44,468 bases of DNA from JBCDBW01 sp039182965 (GTDB lineage Bacteria; Verrucomicrobiota; Verrucomicrobiia; Verrucomicrobiales; DEV007). Position numbers and translations under genes: made by a program. Below, one piece after another: positions 9,136 to 17,310 of this stretch. The stretch spans positions 1-44,468 of the forward strand of contig JBCDBW010000023.1 in the NCBI GenBank assembly GCA_039182965.1. Reading direction: 5' to 3'. Position 1 is the stretch's first letter. The number at the start of each line of letters is the position of its first letter. Below the pieces are notes generated by a model. The model did not search any database. It saw only the letters and a program-made list of their open reading frames with translations, and was not told the origin of the DNA.

Positions 9136-10278
9136 TTAGTCGTCCACCGAAAATCGATACACCGTCGTTTGCGTATATTCATCCCCAGGCCGGAGAATCG
9201 TCGAGGGGAAACCTTCTTGGTTCGGCGAGTCCGGAAAGTGCTGGGCCTCAAGGCAAAATGCCCCATATTTTGAATACGACTCCCCGCGACGCCCCCCATT
9301 TCCATCCAGATGATTGGCGGTGTAAAGTTGAATACCCGGTTCTGTTGTAAAGACTTCCATCTTACGTCCCGAACGGGGCTCCCGCACCGTCGCCGCCAAA
9401 GCCGGTCGACGCGAACTCCCACCATTCAAAACAAAATTCTGATCATACCCGTCAGCGATCGATAGCTGATCGTTCCGGTCACCAATATCACGCCCAATCG
9501 GTTTCGCCTTCCTAAAGTCAAATGGCGTCCCCTCCACCGGCGCTAGTTCTCCTGTCGGAATTAAAGTCTTGTCCGTCGGCGTGTAGCGGTCCGCCTCAAT
9601 CGTCAACTCATGCCCCGCAATCGTTCCATTTCCCGCACCCCGAAGGTTGAAGTATCCATGATGAGTTAGATTCACCGGCGTCGCCTCATCAGTTTGCGCC
9701 GAATACTCAATACGCAAATCATTGCTCTTGGTCAGCACATACGTTACGACCACTTTGAGATTCCCGGGGTAATTCTCTTCCCCGTCAGGACTGTCATACC
9801 TCAGCGTTATGGCAACCCCGTCCTTCACACGCGCAGACGACGCCTTCCACACCCGCTTGTCAAACCCGGTATTGCCTCCATGCAGATGATTGGGTGCGTT
9901 GTTGATTGCTAGATCGTAAGCCACTCCATCGAGGTCGAAACGCCCTCGGGCAATCCGATTCGCATAGCGTCCGCATATCGCCCCAAAATAGTTCGGGTCA
10001 TTGGCGTAATCGCCAAAGGTGTCATATCCCAATACCACGTCGGCCAAATTGCCGTCTCGATCCGGCACCTTGATCGAGGTCACCGCTCCCCCAAAGTTGG
10101 TCACCTGCACCTCGATCCCTCCCGGATTCCGCATCGTGTACAGCTCTACCGGAACGCCTTTGACACTCCCAAACGGTTCGCTCGATATAGTCATTTTTTC
10201 CTGCTTCCCCGAGAATCCCGCGCAACCGCCCATCAATAGACATAAGGTCGCAACGCTGATGGCGTGGGGTGTTCTCAT
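9136..10278 (-). CDS. galM: Aldose 1-epimerase, predicted lipoprotein
   Basis: This 380-residue mutarotase interconverts alpha and beta anomers of hexoses. Family motifs run in order: RYANRIARGRFDLDG, NHLHGGNTGFDKRVW, VNLTHHGYFNLRG (catalytic His region), YTPTDKTLIPTGE, TTEPGIQLYTAN and FCLEAQHFPDSPNQ (catalytic Glu). The N-terminus is a lipoprotein signal, CLLMGGC, with the lipidated Cys at residue 19, so the enzyme probably acts in the periplasm anchored to a membrane rather than in the cytoplasm. It starts 62 bp after the VWA gene stop and is followed by the Gfo/Idh oxidoreductase, with which it is probably co-transcribed. Confidence 0.88.
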   Translation of the reverse strand: MRTPHAISVATLCLLMGGCAGFSGKQEKMTISSEPFGSVKGVPVELYTMRNPGGIEVQVTNFGGAVTSIKVPDRDGNLADVVLGYDTFGDYANDPNYFGAICGRYANRIARGRFDLDGVAYDLAINNAPNHLHGGNTGFDKRVWKASSARVKDGVAITLRYDSPDGEENYPGNLKVVVTYVLTKSNDLRIEYSAQTDEATPVNLTHHGYFNLRGAGNGTIAGHELTIEADRYTPTDKTLIPTGELAPVEGTPFDFRKAKPIGRDIGDRNDQLSIADGYDQNFVLNGGSSRRPALAATVREPRSGRKMEVFTTEPGIQLYTANHLDGNGGRRGESYSKYGAFCLEAQHFPDSPNQEGFPSTILRPGDEYTQTTVYRFSVDD

Positions 10279-10340
10279 CGGAGCTTCCCGCGCGTTCTAC
10301 TTTGGCCCAGGGAGATTGTCCAGCAAAGGATCTGCCGCAA

Positions 10341-11963
10341 CTACTTGTCGAGATGTTTCTCCAGCTCCCGGCCGCGAATCGCTTCCCCGTCTTCAAGGAC
10401 CAGCGTCAACTCCCCACGGGTCGCCTTTGACATTGCACCCATGTCGTCCATCGCCTTTGGAACCATCAAACAAATCGAATTGATTTTCGCGTTGCTGCGC
10501 TCCTTGTTAAACCTTAACACATCCTCCACCACCGGCGGACGATCGGGATCCTTACCCACCGCTCCGTCGGTCATGAAAAAAATCACATCCGGCTCCATCA
10601 GCATCGCCATCTTCAACGGCACCCTCCAGTCGGTCCCTCCTGCAATGGGTGTCTCTTCAATCTCCTTGATCGTCCGGCGAATCGTCGAGGGCGTCGCGTT
10701 GCGGTATTTTCCGACACGCATACTCTCAACGGTGTCATCTTTGTAATGCCAGAAATTCCCCCGTGGACTCCTCTTCCAGTTTTCCCGATCCTCCTTGTAA
10801 TCCTCTCCGACAAACCAGCTCGGCCCCGTGAAAAAGATAATCTGAAATTGAATGCCGGGACTGAGCTGCTTGATCGTCTTACTCAGTTCCTGCTTCATCA
10901 ACTCATGCTTCGTCAGCCCAGTCTTGCCCGATGACCGCATCGACGCCGAAGAATCCACCACAAACACCACCTTGCTCGCACTCGCCTGAGAACCAAAAAA
11001 GGAAACATTTCCCGCTCCCTCAGCCCCAAAGGTCATCCCCAAACCAAAGTCCTGCCCCGCCCCGATCGGCTCCAACGTGTCAATCGGATCAAGGACCACC
11101 GGCACTGCCACACTCGATAAACTGTTCACACTAATCACGTCAATCTGGCTGGCACTCGACGGATTCGGCTTGTTCACCACTTCCACCTCTGGCTTGTCCG
11201 GCGTAGGAGGCACCTCTTCCAATTCACCACTTACCGCCACAATTTGCGGCGGCGCCGCTCGCGGCACCGCCACCACGATCAAGGTCAAGATGAAGAATAT
11301 TAACGCATGAACAAGAACCGCAATCCCCATCGCTGACATCTTCTCCTTTCGATCGTCCCGTCGCGCTTCCGGCTTCGCAACGTCGATCGTCTTGAAAGGT
11401 GAGGCCGTCACCAATCCGGTCTTGGCAAGCGCTTCTCTCCGCACCGCCACAGGATCAACCGATTCATGATACCCAAGAACCGGAGGCGGCACCGCATCTC
11501 GTTGCAGCGGGACGGGTGAGACGGGCACGACCTCATCACGATCATGAGTATCGATAGGTGCCACCGCGGCAGACTCGGCGTCAAGCCAACCTTCCAAGTC
11601 ACCGTCCCGATACTCCTCGTTCAAGCTAATCGCTGATTCATAATTTGAACGCGTGGATTCTACATCACCCGCTGCATAGTATATCTGAGCACATATCATT
11701 GAAGCCGTTGCACTTTGGCCGCGTGCCTCGAGAAAACTACCCGCTTGCGCCAACACCACATCCGGAGCCTCAGCTCCAAATAGTTCATAGACTTTCGCCA
11801 GTTGTTCTTCGGTGTCTAAGCTTCCCTCCCCGTTCGCTAAAACTCCATGCGCAGAGGAAACGTCTCCCTGATGAATCAATTCTTCCAGCAAGGCAACTCG
11901 AGTCTCCCAGTTATGCGGATCATCAACAACCGCCTGCTGCAAATCGCTCACACTCGTACTCAT
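10341..11963 (-). CDS. Membrane protein with TPR-like region and VWA domain
   Basis: This protein of about 540 residues starts at the ATG at 11963; the open frame extends 51 codons upstream, but that extension does not look coding. Residues 1-125 form an alpha-helical TPR-like region. A single membrane helix lies at about 209-233 (AVLVHALIFFILTLIVVAVP), followed by a proline-rich VPPTPDKPEVEVV stretch like that of TonB/TolA. A von Willebrand factor A domain spans about 330-525 and has an intact MIDAS: DSSAS at 337-341, the GGTDW threonine at 444 and FMTDG aspartate at 466. The VWA part would lie outside the cytoplasm and bind a partner through a divalent metal. Function is unknown. The aldose epimerase gene follows at 62 bp. 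Confidence 0.75.
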   Translation of the reverse strand: MSTSVSDLQQAVVDDPHNWETRVALLEELIHQGDVSSAHGVLANGEGSLDTEEQLAKVYELFGAEAPDVVLAQAGSFLEARGQSATASMICAQIYYAAGDVESTRSNYESAISLNEEYRDGDLEGWLDAESAAVAPIDTHDRDEVVPVSPVPLQRDAVPPPVLGYHESVDPVAVRREALAKTGLVTASPFKTIDVAKPEARRDDRKEKMSAMGIAVLVHALIFFILTLIVVAVPRAAPPQIVAVSGELEEVPPTPDKPEVEVVNKPNPSSASQIDVISVNSLSSVAVPVVLDPIDTLEPIGAGQDFGLGMTFGAEGAGNVSFFGSQASASKVVFVVDSSASMRSSGKTGLTKHELMKQELSKTIKQLSPGIQFQIIFFTGPSWFVGEDYKEDRENWKRSPRGNFWHYKDDTVESMRVGKYRNATPSTIRRTIKEIEETPIAGGTDWRVPLKMAMLMEPDVIFFMTDGAVGKDPDRPPVVEDVLRFNKERSNAKINSICLMVPKAMDDMGAMSKATRGELTLVLEDGEAIRGRELEKHLDK

Positions 11964-12256
11964 AACCGTGACTCCATATTCGAGGGTTAGATGGGGGGTT
12001 TTGAAAGCACGGCGCGCCTTCAAAGATCTGTTTAACGTAACAGACCTATCCCACCCGACGCAAGACCTCAGGCGGAATAACTGAAAAACCTGTTCGGCCA
12101 CTTCGCGACGCTCCACCGAACTCCAACACGATTGGGCCTATCAAGCCCGTCAGGAACTGTTTCCCCTCCAAATGAAATGCTCAAGTATCCGCCGTCACCC
12201 CAGCTCTCCCAAGACGCCCCCTGCCCGGAACCATGAGCCCCCAAAGCCAAAACCGA
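11964..12256 (-). promoter_or_regulatory. Intergenic region with two palindromes upstream of the VWA gene
   Basis: This gap of about 290 bp holds no convincing gene. At 12027-12044 is TCTGTT-TAACGT-AACAGA, perfect 6-bp arms around a 6-bp spacer. Next to it, at about 11999-12024, TTTGAA and TTCAAA arms flank a GGCGCGCC core. Both lie 35-80 bp upstream of the chosen VWA start, so an operator role is possible. No clear -35/-10 pair was found. Confidence 0.3.
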
Positions 12257-12946
12257 TCAATCGGCATCGGGGCCATTTTTGCGGTGGGATTCAGCGCGCA
12301 ATTGACCATACTCCCCCACGAGCCGCGCAACCATGACCGCGATGAAGAGCACCCCAGTCGAAGCCTCGAGAACCGCTAACATCTTGCTCCGAGCGTCAAT
12401 CGGCGCAATGTCCCCATATCCCAAAGTGGTCAGCGTGACGAAACTGAAGTACAGAAAGTTCATCCTCTGATCGTCTCCCTCACCCACGTTCGAATACGAA
12501 CCAGGCACATAATACTCTACGGACGTGTGGACGAGACTCCATACGATCGCCAGCAAAAAATACACTGAGATGGCACCCGATATTTCATCTGCGGTTACCG
12601 GCCCCGGTTCTAATACATACACCATCAGTAATACGATGACGTATATCCACAGCACGATGTTCGAAACATCACTCCAAAGCTTGATCTGAGAAACCCCCTC
12701 TCCCACCGCGATCCACTCGAGTAGGAAAGCCAGCACCGCCAGAAACAAAACATAAAAGAAATGCTTCCCATTGCCCAACGATGCAATTGTCGCGGTTAAA
12801 ATCACCATCGATACCGTCAATGCCATCGCCGCATCCGCCGCCGCTGTTCCCTTTAAGAAAGGAAAAATCCCCAGGAAACAAACCAGCGACACAAGCAAAA
12901 TCGTGCACCGCCACTTCATGACGAAACTCACCGTAATCCGCTCCAT
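12257..12946 (-). CDS. Ion channel protein with K+ selectivity filter
   Basis: This 229-residue integral membrane protein has hydrophobic segments at about 14-30, 38-56, 62-79, 95-112 and 124-142. A pore loop ends in TTLGYGDI (173-180), followed by a final helix at about 190-209. TxGYGD is the potassium selectivity filter of the Ion_trans_2 family. The tail is short and basic/acidic, with no RCK/TrkA-N regulatory domain. It probably forms a tetrameric K+ or cation pore. An ATG at residue 10 (MKWRC) is an alternative start. It is separated from the downstream VWA gene by a possible regulatory region, so co-transcription is uncertain. Confidence 0.82.
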   Translation of the reverse strand: MERITVSFVMKWRCTILLVSLVCFLGIFPFLKGTAAADAAMALTVSMVILTATIASLGNGKHFFYVLFLAVLAFLLEWIAVGEGVSQIKLWSDVSNIVLWIYVIVLLMVYVLEPGPVTADEISGAISVYFLLAIVWSLVHTSVEYYVPGSYSNVGEGDDQRMNFLYFSFVTLTTLGYGDIAPIDARSKMLAVLEASTGVLFIAVMVARLVGEYGQLRAESHRKNGPDAD

Positions 12947-13135
12947 GCCCTCAGACCATAGTCCGCCCTGTTGCCGTCAAACAAGGCGGAAAACCCAACG
13001 CTCCCAAATGCCCACCACCCCCTCGGGTTGCATCGATGCCGCTTGGTTCAAGCTCGACTCAAGGACTATAACAACCTGCTCCGCCACGCAAAATTAACCC
13101 TTGGCGCAGCACCAATTCCCCGACCAACAAACAAA

Positions 13136-13208
13136 TGGAGCATAGCGGAGTCGAACCGCTGACCTCTTCAATGCCATTGAAGCGCTCTACCAACTGAGCT
13201 AATGCCCC
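13136..13208 (-). tRNA. tRNA-Ala (anticodon GGC)
   Basis: The minus strand folds as a complete 73-nt cloverleaf. The acceptor stem is GGGGCAT/ATGCTCC (one G-U pair), the D-arm region is TAGCTCAGTTGGTAGAGC, the anticodon stem CTTCA/TGAAG encloses loop ATGGCAT, and the T-arm loop is GGTTCGACTCC with the TTCGA signature. The anticodon GGC reads alanine codon GCC. Discriminator base is A; CCA is not encoded. The G2-C71/G3-U70 region contains the G3:U70 wobble pair that is the alanyl-tRNA synthetase identity element, supporting the assignment. Confidence 0.96.
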
Positions 13209-13301
13209 GACTTGCAAAGGGAAGACCCGCAAATGCTTTACCCGAACGGAACGCAGACTATACGAGAAATCGCATACCGAGCAAATAGTTTCAGCGTAAA
13301 C

Positions 13302-14321
13302 TCACGAACGAGGATTCACCAACGCTTCAATTACTCCCTCAACACCGCGAACAACTTCAAAGAACCGTCCATAGTCAATCTTGTCTCTCGTGTCCTCCGC
13401 CGTGTGATAGTACGGATACCGATAGGGCGCAGTGTCCGTAATCATGATCGCAGGGTAGCCGGCCCGCCAAAAGGCCCAATGATCAGACAGACCGATGCCC
13501 GGCGTGTCCGCTGGAAACGCTCCCCATTCCAATGGCAGATCAGTCGCCGCTTCGAACGCCTGGGCGCTCATCTCAAGAAGGGCTGTCGAATCAAGATTGC
13601 TTACCATCGCAATAAAGTTCCCAACGTCGGGATACATGTCACCAAGCCCCTCGGGATATCGCTGACTTCCCGGCTCATCTGAAAAATACCCAATTGTCTC
13701 CAAGCACAACATCGCAACGATATCTTCTCCCCTCGACTCGGCACGTTCAACATATCGACGACTCCCCATATCCGGAGTCTGAAAATACGGCGGCTCTTCA
13801 TTTACAAAGGCGATAAAACGCAGTGTTCTCTCGTTTGTGGATCCCACGAAGCGATTCGCCAATGCTAACAAAGCCGCTACCCCAGTCGCGTTGTCGTTCG
13901 CTCCTACCGTCCCTGGAACACTGTCGTAATGCGCCCCCACCACGACGATTTCATCTCGCCGGGAACCACCAGGTATCTCCACCTCAAGGTTGGAGCACTC
14001 AACCCCATTGACGCTGAACGTTTGCCTCCGAACGGCATAACCCATGTTCTGCGGCCCAAGCGTTCCCTCTAAAAAATTCGCAGCAATTCCCAACTGCTTC
14101 GCATTTTCGGTGTTCCGCTCCCCGATCTCCTCCGTCAACAATCGGACATACCGCTCCAAATCACGCTCTTCCACCGGCTTTTGCATCAACGAAGTTGTCT
14201 CTTCAATCCCATCCGCAGCATCGCCAAGCCAAAAATACCAAATCAGTGACCCCGTCCCAAGCACGACCGTCCCCGCAGGCAAGACCATCAACATGATTGG
14301 AATGACCTTACTCTGCTTCAT
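13302..14321 (-). CDS. M28-family metallopeptidase, membrane-anchored
   Basis: This zinc aminopeptidase-like protein is about 339 residues long from the ATG at 14321. The open frame continues upstream for 36 arginine-rich codons, but that stretch is the restored end of lpxB in another frame. An N-terminal hydrophobic anchor (PIMLMVLPAGTVVLGTGSLI) puts the enzyme outside the cytoplasm. M28 metal ligands are visible in order: GAHYDSVPG (His, and possible Asp), GANDNATGVAALL (bridging Asp), FVNEEPPYF (catalytic and ligand Glu), CLETIGY and YYHTAEDTRDKID (last His). The start overlaps the reconstructed lpxB end by 14 bp. The substrate is unknown. Confidence 0.85.
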   Translation of the reverse strand: MKQSKVIPIMLMVLPAGTVVLGTGSLIWYFWLGDAADGIEETTSLMQKPVEERDLERYVRLLTEEIGERNTENAKQLGIAANFLEGTLGPQNMGYAVRRQTFSVNGVECSNLEVEIPGGSRRDEIVVVGAHYDSVPGTVGANDNATGVAALLALANRFVGSTNERTLRFIAFVNEEPPYFQTPDMGSRRYVERAESRGEDIVAMLCLETIGYFSDEPGSQRYPEGLGDMYPDVGNFIAMVSNLDSTALLEMSAQAFEAATDLPLEWGAFPADTPGIGLSDHWAFWRAGYPAIMITDTAPYRYPYYHTAEDTRDKIDYGRFFEVVRGVEGVIEALVNPRS

Positions 14322-15466
14322 CTTGATCCGCCTCCGCAATGCTCTCCAAGATCGCCGCCGCCGCCCGCTCGTGCGCGCCCGCCTCCCCCAGCATCTCTGC
14401 CACCCAAAGTAACTCGCTTCGCACGTCATCCCTCACTTCTTCAGAATTCAAAAGCCGCAAAAGCTCATCGGCCACGTTCTCACTCGTTAGTTCGCCTTGA
14501 ATGAATGAATTCCCGCACGATCTCCCGGCCCGCTAACAGGTTCGCCATACCAAGATAGTCAACCCTGACCAACAGTTTTCCAACCGCCCACGTTGGCCAG
14601 GCAACCCGGTAGACAAGGCAATATGGTAAGCCGAAAAATGCCGCCTCAAGGGTCGCCGTCCCGGAAGCAATTGCCGCCACTTCCACCCTCTCCATCAACT
14701 CATGCGTCCGCCCCGTCACCACCTGAAAATCACTGTCCTTCAAAGCAGAATCGGCCAATTGCCTCTCCATCTCTCCAGCTACCGCATCGTTCGCCGCCGC
14801 CGCAACAAAGCGCGTGTCAGGCCGCTCCCGCCGAAGCCGCTTCGCCGCGTCCAACAAAACCCCAAAATGCTGATCGACCTCTCGACGGCGGCTCCCGGGG
14901 AACAAGCCCACCAAACCACCTTCCCGGTCAAAACGTCCTCGTTGCGGCCCCAGCTCATCAACCATTGGATGGCCGGCGAATTCCGTGCGCAAGTCCGAGG
15001 ATTCATAAAGCGCCTTCTCAAAAGGGAAAATACAAATCATCAAATCTAGCATACGCGCCATCTTGCCTATCCGGCCGCGATTCCACGCCCAAACTTGCGG
15101 ACTAATGTAATAAATAATCTTCGTCGTCGACCGAAGCTCTTGCAGCGCCTTGGCTAATCGCAGATTGAATCCCGGATAGTCGATCAAAACAACCCCGTCA
15201 GGCTCCCACTCCCTAACTTCATCCAATACCCGCTCAAACTCTCGACGGAAATACCCATACTTTTTCAATACCTCCCACAATCCCAATACCGCCGCATCCT
15301 CCAACCAATCCCGAATTTGCAGCTGTCCCGCCACCCCCGCCATCCTGCTTCCTCCGACCCCCGCAAACTCCACGCCCCCGCCATCCCGATCCCGAATAGC
15401 CTCCATCACGGCTGCCCCGTGCGTATCACCGCTCATTTCCCCAGCCACGAAATAGAGCTTCGTCAT
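14308..15466 (-). CDS. lpxB: Lipid-A-disaccharide synthase, C-terminus frameshifted
   Basis: LpxB (GT19) joins UDP-2,3-diacylglucosamine and lipid X into the lipid A disaccharide at the inner membrane. Motifs seen are FVAGEMSGDTHGA at the N-terminus, VLIDYPGFNLRLAK, IYYISPQVWAWNRGRI, GLFPGSRRREV, and the C-terminal VDYLGMANLLAGREIV. The frame as it stands ends early at 14480 after REFIHSRRTNE. A GAAT triplet repeat at 14499-14510 carries one 4-bp unit too many. With two units the protein reads on as REFIQGELTSENVADELL and so forth to a TAA at 14310-14308, giving 384 residues, the normal LpxB length. The ATG at 15466 has a strong SD (GGAGGA, 15474-15479) inside the upstream gene. The truncated form would lose the last helices (about 63 residues). 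Confidence 0.9.
14499..14510 (-). repeat. Three tandem GAAT units at the lpxB frameshift
   Basis: The plus strand reads GAATGAATGAAT (ATTC x3 in the coding sense). Three units put the downstream 63 codons out of frame, while two units restore the conserved LpxB C-terminus. It fits slipped-strand expansion or a consensus error. Confidence 0.8.
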
Positions 15467-15470
15467 CCCA

Positions 15471-16418
15471 CTATCCTCCCTCACGGGCTAACGCCGCCAC
15501 ATATCCCGATTCAATCAATCCCGTTATCTCCAAGGCCACTTCTAACGCTGCCGCGCCCTCCCGCCCGGATACTTTCGGCCGTGCCCCACGGGCCACACAG
15601 TCAACAAATGCCGATAACTCCAACTTCAACGGTTCGTCTCTCTCAACCGCAACCACCTCCCGTTCGATCTCCAGCCCCTCTCGCCGATAGATCTCACCGG
15701 TTTGCTCCTGGTAATCCAGCGAAAGGTAAGCGTCCTCCTGAAAAATTCGAATTTTGCGCATCCGTTCCGGACTGATCCGGCTTACAGTAACATTCGCCAC
15801 ACAGCCGTTCGCAAATCGCAGGCGCGCGTTGGCGATATCTTCCCGCTTCGTCAACACCGGTACCCCCACGGCGTCAATGCTCTCAATCGGAGACTTCACC
15901 AAATGCAAAATGATCTCCAAGTCGTGAATCATTAGGTCCAATACAACGCCAATATCAATGCTTCGATTCGGAAATGGCGAGAGACGGTGCGACTCGATGA
16001 ATCGAGGGTGCGTGACGATTTCCTCAAGCCGAGACATAACCGGGTTGAAGCGCTCGATATGACCCACCTGTAAAACACACTCCCGCTCGTGGGCAAGATT
16101 GACCAATTCGTCCGCTTCTTCCCGGTTGGCGGCAATCGGTTTTTCCACCAGAACGTGCTTGCCGGCCGACAAGAGCCGCTTGCCGACAGAGAGATGGGTG
16201 TTCGTTGGAGTCGCTATCGTCGCGCCGTCCACCAACCCGATAAATTCATCCATGTCCTCCGCCACCCGCCCCCCGTGCGCCGCCACCACAGCGTCCGCTG
16301 CCGACCGATCAACATCATACACAGCCGCCAGCTCTGCCTGCTCCAGTTCCCCGTAGACTCGGGCATGATTCGCCCCGATCGCACCCACCCCGACCACTCC
16401 TAACTTAATTCGATTCAT
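15471..16418 (-). CDS. Gfo/Idh/MocA oxidoreductase of the lipid A operon (GnnA candidate)
   Basis: This 315-residue NAD(P)-dependent oxidoreductase shows a clear Rossmann motif (GVVGVGAIGANHARVY), the HVLVEKPIA catalytic-lysine motif at about residue 90-98, and IGVVLDLMIHDLEIIL in the substrate domain, where the H-D dyad sits. It starts inside the last codons of lpxI (14-bp overlap), and its stop lies 4 bp before the lpxB start. Known context: in Acidithiobacillus the Gfo/Idh enzyme GnnA, encoded between lpxA and lpxB, oxidises the 3-OH of UDP-GlcNAc, so GnnB can aminate it for amide-linked lipid A. The same role is inferred here from position. The GnnB aminotransferase is not in the window, so another sugar oxidation remains possible. 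Confidence 0.8.
   Translation of the reverse strand: MNRIKLGVVGVGAIGANHARVYGELEQAELAAVYDVDRSAADAVVAAHGGRVAEDMDEFIGLVDGATIATPTNTHLSVGKRLLSAGKHVLVEKPIAANREEADELVNLAHERECVLQVGHIERFNPVMSRLEEIVTHPRFIESHRLSPFPNRSIDIGVVLDLMIHDLEIILHLVKSPIESIDAVGVPVLTKREDIANARLRFANGCVANVTVSRISPERMRKIRIFQEDAYLSLDYQEQTGEIYRREGLEIEREVVAVERDEPLKLELSAFVDCVARGARPKVSGREGAAALEVALEITGLIESGYVAALAREGG
15474..15479 (-). promoter_or_regulatory. Shine-Dalgarno site that fixes the lpxB start
   Basis: GGAGGA sits 7 bases before the ATG at 15466 and overlaps the last codons of the upstream oxidoreductase. It favours this ATG over the GTG six codons upstream and suggests translational coupling. Confidence 0.75.
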
Positions 16419-17232
16419 CTTCTTTTGCGTAAATCGTTATCCCGAGTTGTTCACAACGAGCCGACAACCCACCTTCATCCAGTATCAAGGTCTTTCCCGC
16501 CTCAACGACGATGCACGGAATGCCCGCCTCCGCCGCAGTCGCCACCGTCTCCTCTCCGATGCAAGGCACGTCAAATCGCAAATCCTGCCGTGGCTTCGAT
16601 ACCTTGACCATCACCGCCTCACCCTTGCCCAAATCCCCACCACGCTTCATGCAGTCGTTTGTCCCCTCAAAAGCTTCCACGGCCAAAACCGTCCCCCTCC
16701 GCACAACAACCGTCTGTCCTATATCCAGTGCACTCACCGCTTTAGCGATTCGAAAACCAAACGCAACCTCCCGCTCCCGCTTCTCGTCAATCGCTGGGCC
16801 CGCCACCAGGCCCACCTCCGCTAACCGATCCTCCACATACGTCGTCGCCGGCAACAAGGTAATCCCATCCTTCTCAAGTTCTTCCGCTATCGCACCAAAT
16901 ATGCTCTCCGCGTTGCGCTCCTTCAGCTTCCCGATCATCACCAAAGTCCGCATGTCCGGCCGCAGGTCAAAAAGATTGCCCGGCGATATCTGCCCCGCCA
17001 TCATTGCTCGAGTGACTCGCTCTTTCTTGAAAAACTTTATCATCTTCCCCAGCTGCCCCACGCGCATCCACTCGATCACTTCGGCCAGATCCCCCACCCC
17101 TTCCTCCGTCTCCCCAGTAAAAGCTGCCACCGCAATATGGCCCACTCCCGCCCCCCGTGCCGCCCTCGCGAGCAGCTGAGGATAAACGCCGCTCCCCGCA
17201 ATAATCCCTATTCTCTGTTCGTCCACTTCCAA
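16405..17232 (-). CDS. lpxI: UDP-2,3-diacylglucosamine pyrophosphatase LpxI
   Basis: LpxI hydrolyses UDP-2,3-diacylglucosamine to lipid X plus UMP, the step before LpxB, and replaces LpxH in some lineages. The 275-residue protein fits the family (DUF1009): N-terminal IGIIAGSGVYPQLLARAA, the central MAGQISPGNLF, TNDCMKRGGDLGKGEAVMVK, and RFDVPCIGEET. The Asp at 221 in the last motif corresponds to the catalytic Asp described for the Caulobacter enzyme. The start is a TTG at 17232 or a GTG at 17226; no ATG is available. First gene of the lpxI-oxidoreductase-lpxB-M28 run, divergent from the photolyase. Confidence 0.92.
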   Translation of the reverse strand: MEVDEQRIGIIAGSGVYPQLLARAARGAGVGHIAVAAFTGETEEGVGDLAEVIEWMRVGQLGKMIKFFKKERVTRAMMAGQISPGNLFDLRPDMRTLVMIGKLKERNAESIFGAIAEELEKDGITLLPATTYVEDRLAEVGLVAGPAIDEKREREVAFGFRIAKAVSALDIGQTVVVRRGTVLAVEAFEGTNDCMKRGGDLGKGEAVMVKVSKPRQDLRFDVPCIGEETVATAAEAGIPCIVVEAGKTLILDEGGLSARCEQLGITIYAKEDESN

Positions 17233-17310
17233 AGCCTCGTCGTATAGCTCAACGGTCCAGTCGCCCCGCTATCTTTGCCCCTTTTTCCCGCCCGTCCACC
17301 GAAAAGTCCT

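Noticed and set aside
12068..12250. 60-codon minus-strand frame between the K+ channel and VWA genes as a small gene
   Set aside because: No family-like motifs, no Shine-Dalgarno, and the region contains palindromes that better fit regulation.
13212..13682. Plus-strand 156-codon open frame overlapping the M28 gene
   Set aside because: It lies antisense to a gene with clear M28 metal ligands, so it is a mirror of that coding sequence.
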